Below are positions 8,043 to 16,156 of a stretch of DNA of 64,000 nucleotides, in pieces. The notes beneath the pieces are model-generated. The model saw only the letters and a program-made list of their open reading frames with translations, was not told the origin of the DNA and searched no databases. This stretch comes from Bacillus sp. FJAT-42376 (GTDB taxonomy: Bacteria > Bacillota > Bacilli > Bacillales > Bacillaceae), in NCBI RefSeq assembly GCF_003816055.1, contig NZ_CP033906.1:3906001-3970000 (forward strand). Direction: 5' to 3'. A program made the position numbers and the translations under genes. Within the stretch, counting starts at the first letter, position 1. Each line of letters begins with the position of its first letter.

Positions 8043-8043
8043 T
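7825..8043 (-). pseudogene. ltrA: Truncated group II intron reverse transcriptase/maturase (C-terminus only)
   Basis: The 72 residues match the C-terminal end of LtrA-type maturases: 'MCIWKKWK' begins the conserved block, with 'KNLIKLGM', 'AYKNSHTSKGVARTAYS' and 'TTTITNKRL' in the expected order. The apparent initiator Met is an internal residue; all of the reverse transcriptase domains and maturase domain X upstream are gone. Not functional. Confidence 0.85.
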
Positions 8044-8085
8044 AGAAATGCTAATTTAAATATGTACAATCTTGCTTGAATAAAG

Positions 8086-9420
8086 ATGTACAAAGCTGAT
8101 CAATCATTTCATACTGTTTTAGAGGTGATTGATGTGTATCTGGCGCTTACGGTGGACACAGAATTTGAGATTACGAGTCTAAGAGACTTACCAAAATTCA
8201 AACAACTAATGGAGCATTTAAAAATGAAAATCAATAAGAGTAAACTGGCAGAAGAACTGGGTGTAGATCGCCGGACAGTGGATAAGTATCTGAATGGATT
8301 CATTCCAAAAAGAAAAAGAGAAAAGGCTTCTAAGATCGACAAGTTCTATCAAGTAATTGCGGCTCTCTTGTCAGAGGATTCCAAACAGGTTTTTTATTAT
8401 CGCCGAGTCCTATGGCAATACCTGAAAGACAACCATGAGCTGGACTGTTCCACCTCAGCCTTTCGAGCTTACATCGCACGAACTCCAGAATTCAAAGCTT
8501 ACTTTGAAGAGGCGAAGCGTCTTCCCTCTCCCAAAGGAACCGTCCGTTTCGAGACGCCGCCCGGCAAGCAGGCACAGCTTGACTGGAAAGAAAACATCCG
8601 TTTTGAAACAAAAGATGGAGAACAGGTGGAAATCAATGTAGCCGTCCTCCTCCTCTCCTATTCGAGATTCCGTACCTTTTACTTAAGTATATCCAAGTCT
8701 CAAAGTGTCCTTCTTTCCTTTCTGACAGAAACATTTGAAGCATTTGGAGGGGTGCCGAAGGAACTCGTGACGGATAACATGAAAACCGTGATGGATGAAG
8801 CGTGCACGGACTTCTTTTCAGGAAAAGTAAATACAAAATTTGACCAGTACGCCAAAGACATCGGCTTCAAAGTCAGACCATGCGTGGCTGGCCGGCCAAG
8901 GACAAAAGGGAAGGTTGAGGCCAGAATGAAATTACTGGATGAGATCCATGCCTACCAAGGGCAATTAACCTTAGAAGAACTGCATCGATTTGTGCAGGAT
9001 CTTGCCCGGCGCATCAATCATGAGCTGCATCAGGGGACAGGCAAAATTCCGATTTTTGAATACAAAAAAGAAAGGAACCACTTACTCCAGCTACCAACTG
9101 AAAAAGTAAGAGATTCCTATCGAATCAAACATACGCTTGTAAAAGTCAATGCATCGAACATGATTTCCTACAAATCAAACCATTACTCCGTCCCATCGGA
9201 ATACCAAGGCAAGAGAGTAGGATTACAAGTGTATGATGACCAATTATGGGTTTATTATAACACGAAACTCATAGCCCAACATCCGATTGGACAAGCCAAG
9301 CTTAACTATCAAGAAGAGCATTACAAAGAAGGATTGCAAGTTTCGGCCCCCTATTACCCTGAAATTGAGGAACTGGCTAAACAAAACTTAGCTGCCATTG
9401 GAGGGGTGTATAACGGATGA
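8086..9420 (+). CDS. istA: IS21-family transposase IstA
   Basis: A 444-residue DDE transposase. The N-terminus carries a helix-turn-helix ('INKSKLAEELGVDRRTVDKYLNG', about 47-70), the centre an rve integrase core ('QAQLDWKEN', 'GVPKELVTDNMKT', then 'RTKGKVEARMKLL'), and the C-terminus a beta-rich Mu-like domain. The aspartates in QLDW and VTDN and the Glu in KGKVEA are the likely DDE triad. The start codon lies inside the left inverted repeat region. It overlaps istB by 4 bases (ATGA), so the two are translationally coupled. Confidence 0.93.
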   Translation: MYKADQSFHTVLEVIDVYLALTVDTEFEITSLRDLPKFKQLMEHLKMKINKSKLAEELGVDRRTVDKYLNGFIPKRKREKASKIDKFYQVIAALLSEDSKQVFYYRRVLWQYLKDNHELDCSTSAFRAYIARTPEFKAYFEEAKRLPSPKGTVRFETPPGKQAQLDWKENIRFETKDGEQVEINVAVLLLSYSRFRTFYLSISKSQSVLLSFLTETFEAFGGVPKELVTDNMKTVMDEACTDFFSGKVNTKFDQYAKDIGFKVRPCVAGRPRTKGKVEARMKLLDEIHAYQGQLTLEELHRFVQDLARRINHELHQGTGKIPIFEYKKERNHLLQLPTEKVRDSYRIKHTLVKVNASNMISYKSNHYSVPSEYQGKRVGLQVYDDQLWVYYNTKLIAQHPIGQAKLNYQEEHYKEGLQVSAPYYPEIEELAKQNLAAIGGVYNG

Positions 9421-10175
9421 ATGCCAATACGAATTACAAGCAGCTTCTGCAGAATCTGGACTACTTGAACCTGAACCAAATGGGGATTCATCTGGATGAA
9501 GTCATAGATTTTGGTGTTCGCAATCAGCTGTCGTTTATTGAAACCCTCCTTAAACTAACCAATTATGAGATTGATGTGCGAGAGAAAAACATGGTTCAGT
9601 CCATGGTTAAAGTGGCGGCCTTTCCACACTTAAAAGAAATCAAGGACTATGACTTTTCCTTTCAACCTTCGGTAAACCAGCAGCAGATTCTGGACTTTCT
9701 GACCCTGCGCTTTATTGAGCGAAACGAGAACATCGTCTTCTTAGGCCCCAGTGGGGTCGGCAAGACCCATTTAGCTACATCCATTGGAATTGTCGCAGCG
9801 AAAAAGCGGACGAGCACCTATTTCATAAAGTGCCATGATTTGATGCAGAATTTAAAGCGAGCACGCTTAGAGAACCGCCTGGAAAGCCGGATCAAACATT
9901 ATGCAAAATACAAATTGTTGGTTATTGATGAGATTGGGTACCTGCCCATTGATCAGGAAGATGCCAAGCTGTTTTTCCAGCTTGTTGATCGCCGGTATGA
10001 AAGGCGGAGCACGATCTTTACAACGAACGTAAATTTTAAGACTTGGGACGAAGTGTTCCAAGACCCTAAACTTGCGAATACCATCCTAGACCGGATATTA
10101 CACCACTCCACGGTCGTTAATATAGTGGGCCAATCTTACCGACTGAAGGATCATTTAGCGGCAGAAAAAGAATGA
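9417..10175 (+). CDS. istB: IS21-family helper ATPase IstB
   Basis: A 252-residue AAA+ ATPase of the DnaC/IstB family. Walker A is 'GPSGVGKTHLA' (about residue 115), Walker B 'LLVIDEIGYLP', sensor 1 'TIFTTNVNF', and an arginine-finger region 'LDRILHHSTVV'. It assembles on target DNA and activates IstA. It starts with the ATGA overlap with istA and ends 2 bp before the right inner inverted repeat. Apparently intact. Confidence 0.93.
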   Translation: MNANTNYKQLLQNLDYLNLNQMGIHLDEVIDFGVRNQLSFIETLLKLTNYEIDVREKNMVQSMVKVAAFPHLKEIKDYDFSFQPSVNQQQILDFLTLRFIERNENIVFLGPSGVGKTHLATSIGIVAAKKRTSTYFIKCHDLMQNLKRARLENRLESRIKHYAKYKLLVIDEIGYLPIDQEDAKLFFQLVDRRYERRSTIFTTNVNFKTWDEVFQDPKLANTILDRILHHSTVVNIVGQSYRLKDHLAAEKE

Positions 10176-10320
10176 TTTTGTACATCCTTAAACAAGCAAA
10201 AGTGTACATATTTGTGTTGACATTTACACCTAATGCTACTCTAAAAACTGGACACGGATAATAGGGAGAATACATGTATAATAATTGGTACATGTCATCC
10301 ACATTTGAGGAGTGTTCAAA

Positions 10321-10605
10321 TTGACAAAGTGAACGTACGATAAAGAATTTAAAATCCGTGCAGTCAAAATGACAGAGGGGCGGGTGAAAGCTGAAGTGGC
10401 CAGAGAGCTGGGCCTGGCAGAACAGACCCTGCATAACTGGATTAAGAAGTACGAAGAAAGTGATGAGAAAGGCTTTGTCGGGAGTGGGAATGTGAAGCCT
10501 GAAAATGAAGAGTCGCACCGCCTGAATAAAAGGATCCGTGATCTGGAAGAAGAGAAAGCCATTTTAAAAAAGGCTATGGGCATCTTCGCGAGAAACCCGA
10601 AGTAA
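10321..10605 (+). pseudogene. IS3-family orfA (transposase N-terminal part), nonsense codon at position 4
   Basis: The expected start is TTG at 10321 behind GAGGAG, reading Met-Thr-Lys and then TGA at 10330-10332. Downstream in the same frame, 'TYDKEFKIRAVKMTEGRVKAEV' is the normal IS3 helix-turn-helix start, followed by 'LGLAEQTLHNWIKKY' and a leucine-zipper-like stretch to 'KKAMGIFARNPK'. Translation could restart at ATG 10369, but that would lose the first part of the DNA-binding domain. Confidence 0.75.
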
Positions 10606-10647
10606 TCTTTTATTGATGAACACCGCCACGAGTTTCGTGTAGCGAAG

Positions 10648-11484
10648 ATGTGCCAAGTCCTAGGTGTTTCAAGAAGCGGCTACTATGAATGGAAAAGCCG
10701 TGAGCAGTCTGAACAGAAAAAGCGCAGGGCAGCGCTGACCCAGAAAGTTCGTTTCGCCTTTTTCCAGTCCGATGAAAATTATGGAAGTCCCAAGATTACG
10801 CGAATGCTTTGGGCTGGAGGTGAACGTGTATCAGAAAAGACGGTTACACGAATTATGAAAGCGCAGGGGCTCCGGTCTAAAACCGTGAAGAAACATAAAG
10901 CGACAACTAATTCAAAACATCGGCTGCCGATTTATCCGAATCTGCTCAACCAACAATTTCAGGTGGACCACCCTAAACAGGTGTGGGTAGCGGATATCAC
11001 GTACATCTGGACCCGTGAGGGATGGGTGTATCTCGCAACGGTTATGGATCTTTTCTCTCGTCGGATCATTGGCTGGCACATGAGTCATCGGATGACCAAA
11101 GAGCTTGTCATCACCGCCCTGAACCGCGCTCTGGCAGCTGTGCCCCCAAATCCCGGCATCGTGCATCATTCTGATCGAGGAAGCCGGTATGCGTCAAAAG
11201 AGTATCAAGCGATTTTACGAGCGAATGGGATGTACACGAGTATGAGCCGAAAAGGAAATTGTTACGACAACGCCTGTATTGAGTCTTTTCATGGTTTGAT
11301 TAAGCGTGAACTAATCTTTCAAAGATCGTATGAAACAAGGGAAGAGGCCAAGCAAGAGATTTTTGAGTATTTGGTGCATTTTTATAATGCCAAACGTATT
11401 CACTCCGCCTGTGATTATATGTCTCCGCTTGAGTTTGAAAGGCAGTACTACAGAGAACAGGGAGGGCCTTATCTGTCCATTTGA
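10648..11484 (+). CDS. IS3-family transposase orfB (DDE catalytic part)
   Basis: 278 residues with the HTH_21 start ('MCQVLGVSRSGYYEWKSRE') and the rve core. Catalytic residues are seen in 'WVADITYIW' (D), 'HHSDRGSRY' (D) and 'CYDNACIESF' (E). The C-terminal 'HFYNAKRIHSACDYMSPLEFE' is typical. It is in the same frame as orfA, separated from it by TAA at 10603-10605, whereas in this family orfB is normally reached by a -1 frameshift. The catalytic domain is intact but the usual OrfAB fusion seems impossible for this copy. Confidence 0.88.
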   Translation: MCQVLGVSRSGYYEWKSREQSEQKKRRAALTQKVRFAFFQSDENYGSPKITRMLWAGGERVSEKTVTRIMKAQGLRSKTVKKHKATTNSKHRLPIYPNLLNQQFQVDHPKQVWVADITYIWTREGWVYLATVMDLFSRRIIGWHMSHRMTKELVITALNRALAAVPPNPGIVHHSDRGSRYASKEYQAILRANGMYTSMSRKGNCYDNACIESFHGLIKRELIFQRSYETREEAKQEIFEYLVHFYNAKRIHSACDYMSPLEFERQYYREQGGPYLSI

Positions 11485-11593
11485 TAGATTTTCAGAGTCC
11501 CCTGAAAGTCTATCAAATGCCACTAAATGTACGCACAATAGAAAAAATCATCTTTTCTTCATTTTATGTGTCTAGTTTCTTGACAGAGTATCA

Positions 11594-11703
11594 GCTTCCT
11601 TAAAATTAGGCTTTAACGCATACCCCATATAATCATCTTCTCTAAACACACACATCCAATAAATCCCTTCATGAGCAACCATATTACGAATACCATTAAA
11701 GAG
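11594..11703 (-). pseudogene. Gene fragment cut by the IS3-family element
   Basis: Directly right of the IS3 end, the minus strand has an open, protein-like stretch 'NGIRNMVAHEGIYW', 'MCVFREDDYMGYALKPNF', reading on into the IS end. Its frame is shifted relative to the 142-aa gene that ends at 11696, and the two touch, so it may be the frameshifted C-terminal part of that gene. I do not recognise the family. Confidence 0.4.
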
Positions 11704-12124
11704 CTATATTAATTATATTAAGTGGTTGTCCATCCATTGCGTGGATCCCCGTTTTTAGCCTATTCTGGTCTTCTGAGTTAATGTAGTTAGAAAAAAAATC
11801 CCTAATAATTTTGTATTTATCAGTAATTGCTTTTTGATTAGTTGCCTTGTAGAGCGTTTCGATGGTCATAATCCAATACTGAACTTGAATACCGTCTAGT
11901 TTCGTGGATTGATCCAGTTTAAAAACATTGTCTGCCATTGATATTCCTCGTACTAGTTGATGCATAGCTCGTTTACTAACCAAGTCATGATGTTCACATA
12001 AGTAGATAAATTCCTCAGCCTCTTTCATGGTTTTAAAAAAGGGGTTAAAGAATGAAATATATACTGAGAAATTACACTTGAATGATTCAGCACTTAATCG
12101 TTTTCTTATGTCTTCGGGAATCAT
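11696..12124 (-). CDS. Uncharacterised 142-aa protein, possibly frameshifted
   Basis: Not recognised. The start ATG at 12124 has AAAGGAGAT upstream. The sequence is mostly helical with no signal peptide, zinc motif or transmembrane segment ('EEFIYLCEHHDLVSKRAMHQLVRGI', 'YWIMTIETLYKAT'). The end ('GQPLNIINIAL') runs straight into a coding-like stretch in another frame (11594-11703), so the present stop may result from a frameshift and the real protein may have been longer before the IS3 insertion. Confidence 0.5.
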   Translation of the reverse strand: MIPEDIRKRLSAESFKCNFSVYISFFNPFFKTMKEAEEFIYLCEHHDLVSKRAMHQLVRGISMADNVFKLDQSTKLDGIQVQYWIMTIETLYKATNQKAITDKYKIIRDFFSNYINSEDQNRLKTGIHAMDGQPLNIINIAL

Positions 12125-12212
12125 TTTTATCTCCTTTCAAAAAAGAATATCCATAGGTTCCTTTTTCCACAAACAATTCAAAAATTGTCTTACTTAAAGA
12201 GGATTCGTACAA

Positions 12213-12332
12213 ATGCTCCATCTCCTTTCCAAATTGCTCGATTTAGCTGATGAACTTGTAGCGAATTCTACTTCGGATAAGCACCTAATAAAAGGCCGGG
12301 TACTGAAGATGTGGGTGTTTATCAAAGGTTAA
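12213..12332 (+). CDS. Possible 39-aa protein
   Basis: ATG at 12213 is preceded by AAAGAGGA at a suitable distance. The product is short and amphipathic ('MLHLLSKLLDLADELVAN', ending 'VLKMWVFIKG'). It lies in the otherwise empty gap between two minus-strand genes. It could be a chance frame or the start of a broken gene. Confidence 0.25.
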   Translation: MLHLLSKLLDLADELVANSTSDKHLIKGRVLKMWVFIKG

Positions 12333-12398
12333 ATTATTAATTACATATAGGAAACACTCGACTATATAAGCCACGGCCAAATTGGCGCAGGGCTGTTT

Positions 12399-13034
12399 TT
12401 ACTTTACATATCTAAGTATTTCAACGGCTGCCTTAATACGTTTATCTGGGTCGCTGGAGTGTAAAGCTTCATCCAAAACCTCCAGGGCTTTGTTTATAAT
12501 GTCTTCCGGCACCTCACGTGGTATTTGCTGAGAAGGATGTTTTAAATCTGACTGAGAATCAATTAGGGCTTCTAATTCCGCATCTTCTAACGGATATTTA
12601 AAGCGCGTCACTGTACCTCGATGCCGGAGCAGTTCTTGAAGCTTAGTATTCAATTCATCGAACTTAACAACCGTGAGCGGCTTAAATTTCCGTTGGTGAC
12701 ACATTCCATCCTCGTTGTTATCGAATTCCTCAACGTACTCATATGCGCCAACTTCTACAATATGAACGTTATCTAGGTGACCATGGAATAGAGCGACAGC
12801 GCCCTCTTGCATGGTATCAACAAAAGCCCAAATGTTACCCAAGTCAACGCTGATAGTTCGTGGATTATCGTAGGTGTGGCCATAAGCTTCCTGTAGACGT
12901 ATCCGGATTTCTTCTTTGGATACTCCTGCTAGGTTTCCTATGCGAGGCCACCCTATAGCGATGAATTTCCCTTGAATAAACTCATTTAACCTTACTGTAC
13001 CATGGGGACGGGTTTTGATTTGAAAGATGTTCAA
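12399..13034 (-). CDS. PUA/EVE-like domain protein, possible modified-DNA reader
   Basis: I place the start at TTG 13034, 7 nt after AGGAGG; an in-frame ATG at 13061 lacks a ribosome site. The 211-residue product opens with an EVE/PUA-like fold seen at the N-terminus of some restriction endonucleases: 'KFIAIGWPRIGNLAGVSKEEIRIRL', 'NIWAFVDTMQEGAVALF', 'VHIVEVGAYEYV'. Such domains recognise modified bases. The C-terminal part (about 150-211) is helical and acidic with no nuclease motif. It may be an orphaned recognition subunit or a regulator; function is inferred from the fold resemblance only. Confidence 0.55.
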   Translation of the reverse strand: MNIFQIKTRPHGTVRLNEFIQGKFIAIGWPRIGNLAGVSKEEIRIRLQEAYGHTYDNPRTISVDLGNIWAFVDTMQEGAVALFHGHLDNVHIVEVGAYEYVEEFDNNEDGMCHQRKFKPLTVVKFDELNTKLQELLRHRGTVTRFKYPLEDAELEALIDSQSDLKHPSQQIPREVPEDIINKALEVLDEALHSSDPDKRIKAAVEILRYVK

Positions 13035-13184
13035 TTCTAATCCTCCTTTTGCCTCACGCAACGTGACGCTTATTTAATTTTATAATACACCACTGTTTTA
13101 TCGCTGTCAATCCCTAAGGTACGCTAACGCACACACTATATACCGATTTTTAGCAAAAAATAATGTTAAAACCCGGAAATTTGG

Positions 13185-13808
13185 TTAAGATGCATAGCAA
13201 AAAAAGAAGCTACCCTTCTGGTCAGCCCCTATTTTACGCTTCGCTCTTATCATGGTACTCTTAGAAATTCCCGTAAGATCCTGTACCTGTTTATACGAAT
13301 ACTCCCCCAACTAAGATAGAGCGTGGTCTATTTGCTTCCTCGTATACTTTGTGGGTCTACCTTCGCGGAAGTCCTCACGCTGCCGAGCAATCGCCTTTCC
13401 CTCTTGAGTTCTCTCCACAATCAAGTCCCGTTCGAACTCCGCAAACCCCGACATGATTGTAAAAATAAGGCGTCCGGTAGGCGTGTTCTCAATCAGCCCC
13501 ATATTTAATACATGTACCTTTACGTCGCGATGAAATAGGTCCTTGACGATCGTTAGTGCCTCAGAAGTAGACCTAGCGAAACGGTCCAGCTTTGTTACCA
13601 CAAGAATATCACCTCCCTTTAACTTGGACAGCAGCTCTTGAAACTGCGGACGATTCACCTTGGTTCCCGTGAACTTCTCCGAATATATTTTCTCACAGCC
13701 TTCAGATTTTAGCGTGTTCAATTGCATCTGCAAATCTTGGCCGACTGTCGATACCCTCGCATATCCATATTTCACAAAACCGCTCCCTTTTATCACTTTT
13801 TTTGACAC
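13185..13808 (-). pseudogene. Serine resolvase/invertase with an in-frame TAG before the HTH
   Basis: The first 165 codons give an almost complete small serine recombinase: '[13 protein letters not shown]' with the catalytic Ser, '[15 protein letters not shown]', '[28 protein letters not shown]', then '[17 protein letters not shown]'. TAG at 13311-13313 stops it just before the DNA-binding helix-turn-helix, but the same frame continues with 'LGEYSYKQVQDLTGISKST', the expected HTH, to a TAA at 13185. So one nonsense mutation removes the DNA-binding domain; function would need suppression. Start ATG 13808 lacks a strong ribosome site. Confidence 0.8.
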
Positions 13809-14008
13809 TAATTTATGACACCGGCATATACCTTGATATTATTTCAACAGGAAAATAGTGTAAATACTCTTAAGTTTTGACACTAAAAAACCTCTAACCA
13901 TATGGCTAAAGGCTTGGCACCAAACAAGAATTTAATGAACAAATCGGTTAGTATATAAACTTCGATGCATCGATGCACATATCAGATCGATAGAGTTTTT
14001 AATTGTAA

Positions 14009-14405
14009 AACATAAAAGAATTTAAAACTTTGTTTCATAGGCATCACACTGCACTTGCCGGGCATAAGCTATCTATTGCTATCACGGATGGAGATATAGT
14101 GGTAGGGGTTGTGATGGCTGGCCGTCCTGTATCCCGCTATCAAGATGATGGATTTACACTTGAAGTAACCAGGTGTTGAGTAAAAGAAGCATATAAAAAC
14201 GGAGTTAGTAAACTGTACTCTGCAGCCTGTACAGCTGTTAAAGGTCTTGGATATAATCGAGTGATTACTTATACCCTCGATGAAGGCTTCCAACTTTGAA
14301 ATAGTCAGAACTACCAAAGGGGGCTCTTGGAATTCTAATTCCAGAATAAGAGTAGATAAGCATCCTACCGGCCCTAAGTATCTATGGGTGAGAAATATCA
14401 GCTAA
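14009..14405 (+). pseudogene. Decayed XF1762-family phage-type protein
   Basis: No intact frame exists, but the conserved blocks of the XF1762 family (a phage/mobile-element protein, about 130 aa) can be read in order: 'FHRHHTALAGHKLSIAITDGD', 'VMAGRPVSRYQDDGFTLEV', then after a TGA 'YSAACTAVKGLGYNRVITYT', and after a second break 'GGSWNSNSRIRVDKHPTGPKYLW'. Two in-frame stops and one frameshift are present. It shows that the island once carried phage-like DNA. A hairpin terminator follows. Confidence 0.75.
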
Positions 14406-14468
14406 TTACCTATGAAAGAGGAGAATTCTAAAGTAGAGAAAACATGATACGAGAAATATATATAAAAC

Positions 14469-14505
14469 GTCTAAACCCCTTATTTTGGGGATTAGACATT
14501 TTTTC
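14469..14505 (+). terminator. Terminator after the XF1762 pseudogene
   Basis: A GTCTAA.CCCC / GGGG.TTAGAC stem followed by ATTTTTT. Confidence 0.8.
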
Positions 14506-14614
14506 ACTTCAAGGTGCCAGCCATACACGCACATGTGTATAAATGTGGATATTCGCCGATATAAAAGATGATAAGTTTGACTGTAATGAACTGAAGTAAA
14601 GCTGGAGGAAAAGT

Positions 14615-15652
14615 ATGAAATTTAGAGCGTATATATTGATTCTATTTAGCTTGTTTTTAATATCCTATAGTTCAACTGACGTAAGTGCTCACAGTGGTAG
14701 GACTAACTCTTCTGGATGTCATAATAATCGTTCTACCGGTGGGTATCATTGCCATGGTGGCTACGGAGATACAACTTCAAATGGAAGAAGTACAGTAGAG
14801 TCTTATAAAGATAGTGACCTTAACGGGGAAAATGATTCTTATCAGGACCTACAGGAAATTGGTATTAATATAGAGAACATGGGCCTTAAAGATGGGGAGC
14901 AAGATGCTGAACATGGTTCCTTCCAAGAAAATCCAAAACCTCCCGGAGAATTAAGCAATGCAGAATATGGATGGTACAAAGAGGGGTACAAAAAAGGGTA
15001 TAAAACTAAAATAGATGGTATAGCCTATGAACAAGGATACCAAAAAGGACTTGGTTTTAAGAGTAAAATCACACCTGAGAAATTTGCCATTACATCAAAG
15101 GCGAAAGCCAAATTTAACAGTGGATATTTAAAAGGGCAGACAGAAAAATGGATATATACTGCTAAACTAGCAGCATCTGAATCAAAGCCGCTATCCTTAC
15201 CAAAAGACCTGCCAAGAGATGTAACCAATTTGGCTAAAGACGCATACGAAAAAAGGCTTTCAAATATAAAGAAAGAAGAAGAAGCTTATCAAGAAGGGTT
15301 ATCTTCTGCTCGAAAAGAGGAAGATTACTCAGTTCCCACCAAATACGAAGGGCTTTCAGCTCTCTATTATCAAAAAGGGTATTACACTATCTTTAATCAA
15401 CTAATAAATATTAAGAATACAGCTCTAAAAGAAGGGTGGTCAGGGGAAAAATATAAAGTACCAAGTGCAGCAGAAGAATATAATTTACAATACATCTATC
15501 AAAAATATTATGAAGAGGGTAAAAGAAAAAAGATTATAGATAAAATTTACCAAGTTGGAATGATATTTTTAATTTTAGCATGCTTTCTTTTTATTGTTTT
15601 CATCACTTATAAAATTCAGGAAAAAATAAAGCAGAAAAATGCTTTAAAGTAA
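14615..15652 (+). CDS. YHYH-domain exported protein with C-terminal membrane anchor
   Basis: 345 residues; start ATG behind GGAGG. Residues 1-25 are a signal peptide ending at 'VSAHS'. The mature N-terminus begins with the YHYH-type motif 'HSGRTNSSGCHNN...GGYHCHGG', whose His and Cys residues could bind metal. The middle (about 110-290) is charged and repeats 'Y..GY..G' units ('WYKEGYKKGYKTK', 'YEQGYQKGLG', 'FNSGYLKGQTEKW', 'YYQKGYYTIF'). Residues about 307-330 form a transmembrane helix followed by a basic tail. It should face the outside of the membrane; the function is not known. It is the last gene of the island. Confidence 0.75.
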   Translation: MKFRAYILILFSLFLISYSSTDVSAHSGRTNSSGCHNNRSTGGYHCHGGYGDTTSNGRSTVESYKDSDLNGENDSYQDLQEIGINIENMGLKDGEQDAEHGSFQENPKPPGELSNAEYGWYKEGYKKGYKTKIDGIAYEQGYQKGLGFKSKITPEKFAITSKAKAKFNSGYLKGQTEKWIYTAKLAASESKPLSLPKDLPRDVTNLAKDAYEKRLSNIKKEEEAYQEGLSSARKEEDYSVPTKYEGLSALYYQKGYYTIFNQLINIKNTALKEGWSGEKYKVPSAAEEYNLQYIYQKYYEEGKRKKIIDKIYQVGMIFLILACFLFIVFITYKIQEKIKQKNALK

Positions 15653-15670
15653 TATATTATGCAAAACAAA

Positions 15671-15696
15671 AGCCATGTAGTTTACGCTACATGGCT
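15671..15696. terminator. Hairpin after the YHYH gene
   Basis: A perfect AGCCATGTAG... / ...CTACATGGCT stem. The T-rich side is on the minus strand (TTTTGTTTTG), so it looks like a terminator for leftward transcription as much as for the YHYH gene. Confidence 0.55.
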
Positions 15697-15928
15697 CCCC
15701 GTACGATAGCTTCTCACACTCAACACCAAAAACTAAATAAAGAGAAGATTAACATCTTCAAAGAAATAGTATCAAATTCCCCCAAAAATTTCAATTTAGT
15801 CCTGGAAATAGAAAAACCATACATAGAACTTCTATGTATAAACTTTGATCTTATATTAGGGACTGTTTTAAAAGTGCATTTTATAGCGTACTTTTAGGCA
15901 CACTTATATACCTAAACTTTATCTAAAC

Positions 15929-15969
15929 AAAAAAGCATGATTGGTTAATTGACCAATCATGCTTTTTTT
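15929..15969. terminator. Strong bidirectional terminator
   Basis: AAAAAAGCATGATTGGT and its exact complement ACCAATCATGCTTTTTTT flank a 6-base loop. No gene lies between this and attR (16157). Confidence 0.85.
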
Positions 15970-16156
15970 AATTATTTAAATTTAAGTATATTTTTCCCCG
16001 AAGTTTTTTGAACCATAAAAATGCCTACTCAGCAATATTATGATTCAAGTCACAGAACCGTTTCTAGAATGAAAAAAAGCTATTTAAAGCATATAAATGT
16101 CACTGTTTTTTTAAAGCATAATCATGTAAAAAGACCTTTTTACAATTTAAGGTACA

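Larger units (their letters stand above)
8043..10228 (+). mobile_element. IS21-family insertion sequence
   Basis: The istA-istB gene pair is flanked by multi-part inverted ends. The TATGTACA..TTTGCTTG...GATGTACAA block at 8061-8094 is repeated inverted at 10177-10210, and weaker similarity extends outwards (AAATG.TAA.. against GTTGACATTT) to about 8043 and 10228. The two internal TGTACA motifs per end are typical of IS21 transposase sites. Both genes are full length. No target-site duplication is visible, which fits loss of flanking DNA. Confidence 0.85.
10234..11593 (+). mobile_element. IS3-family insertion sequence with damaged orfA
   Basis: Imperfect terminal inverted repeats: TGCTACTCT...AAAACTGGACAC at 10234-10255 and, inverted, TGATACTCTGTCAAGAAACTAGACAC at 11568-11593. 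It contains orfA- and orfB-type genes. A long imperfect hairpin (CATTTGATAGA.../...TCTATCAAATG, about 11479-11520) follows orfB. Only 5 bp separate it from the right end of the IS21-family element, and no target duplication is seen. Confidence 0.8.

Noticed and set aside
13311..13808. Resolvase as the island integrase
   Set aside because: Small serine resolvases of this type do not target tmRNA 3' ends with 57-bp identity blocks; that pattern belongs to tyrosine recombinases. The gene is also interrupted.
15691..15897. 68-aa frame after the YHYH gene
   Set aside because: It begins inside a hairpin, has no ribosome site, and shows no resemblance to a known protein.
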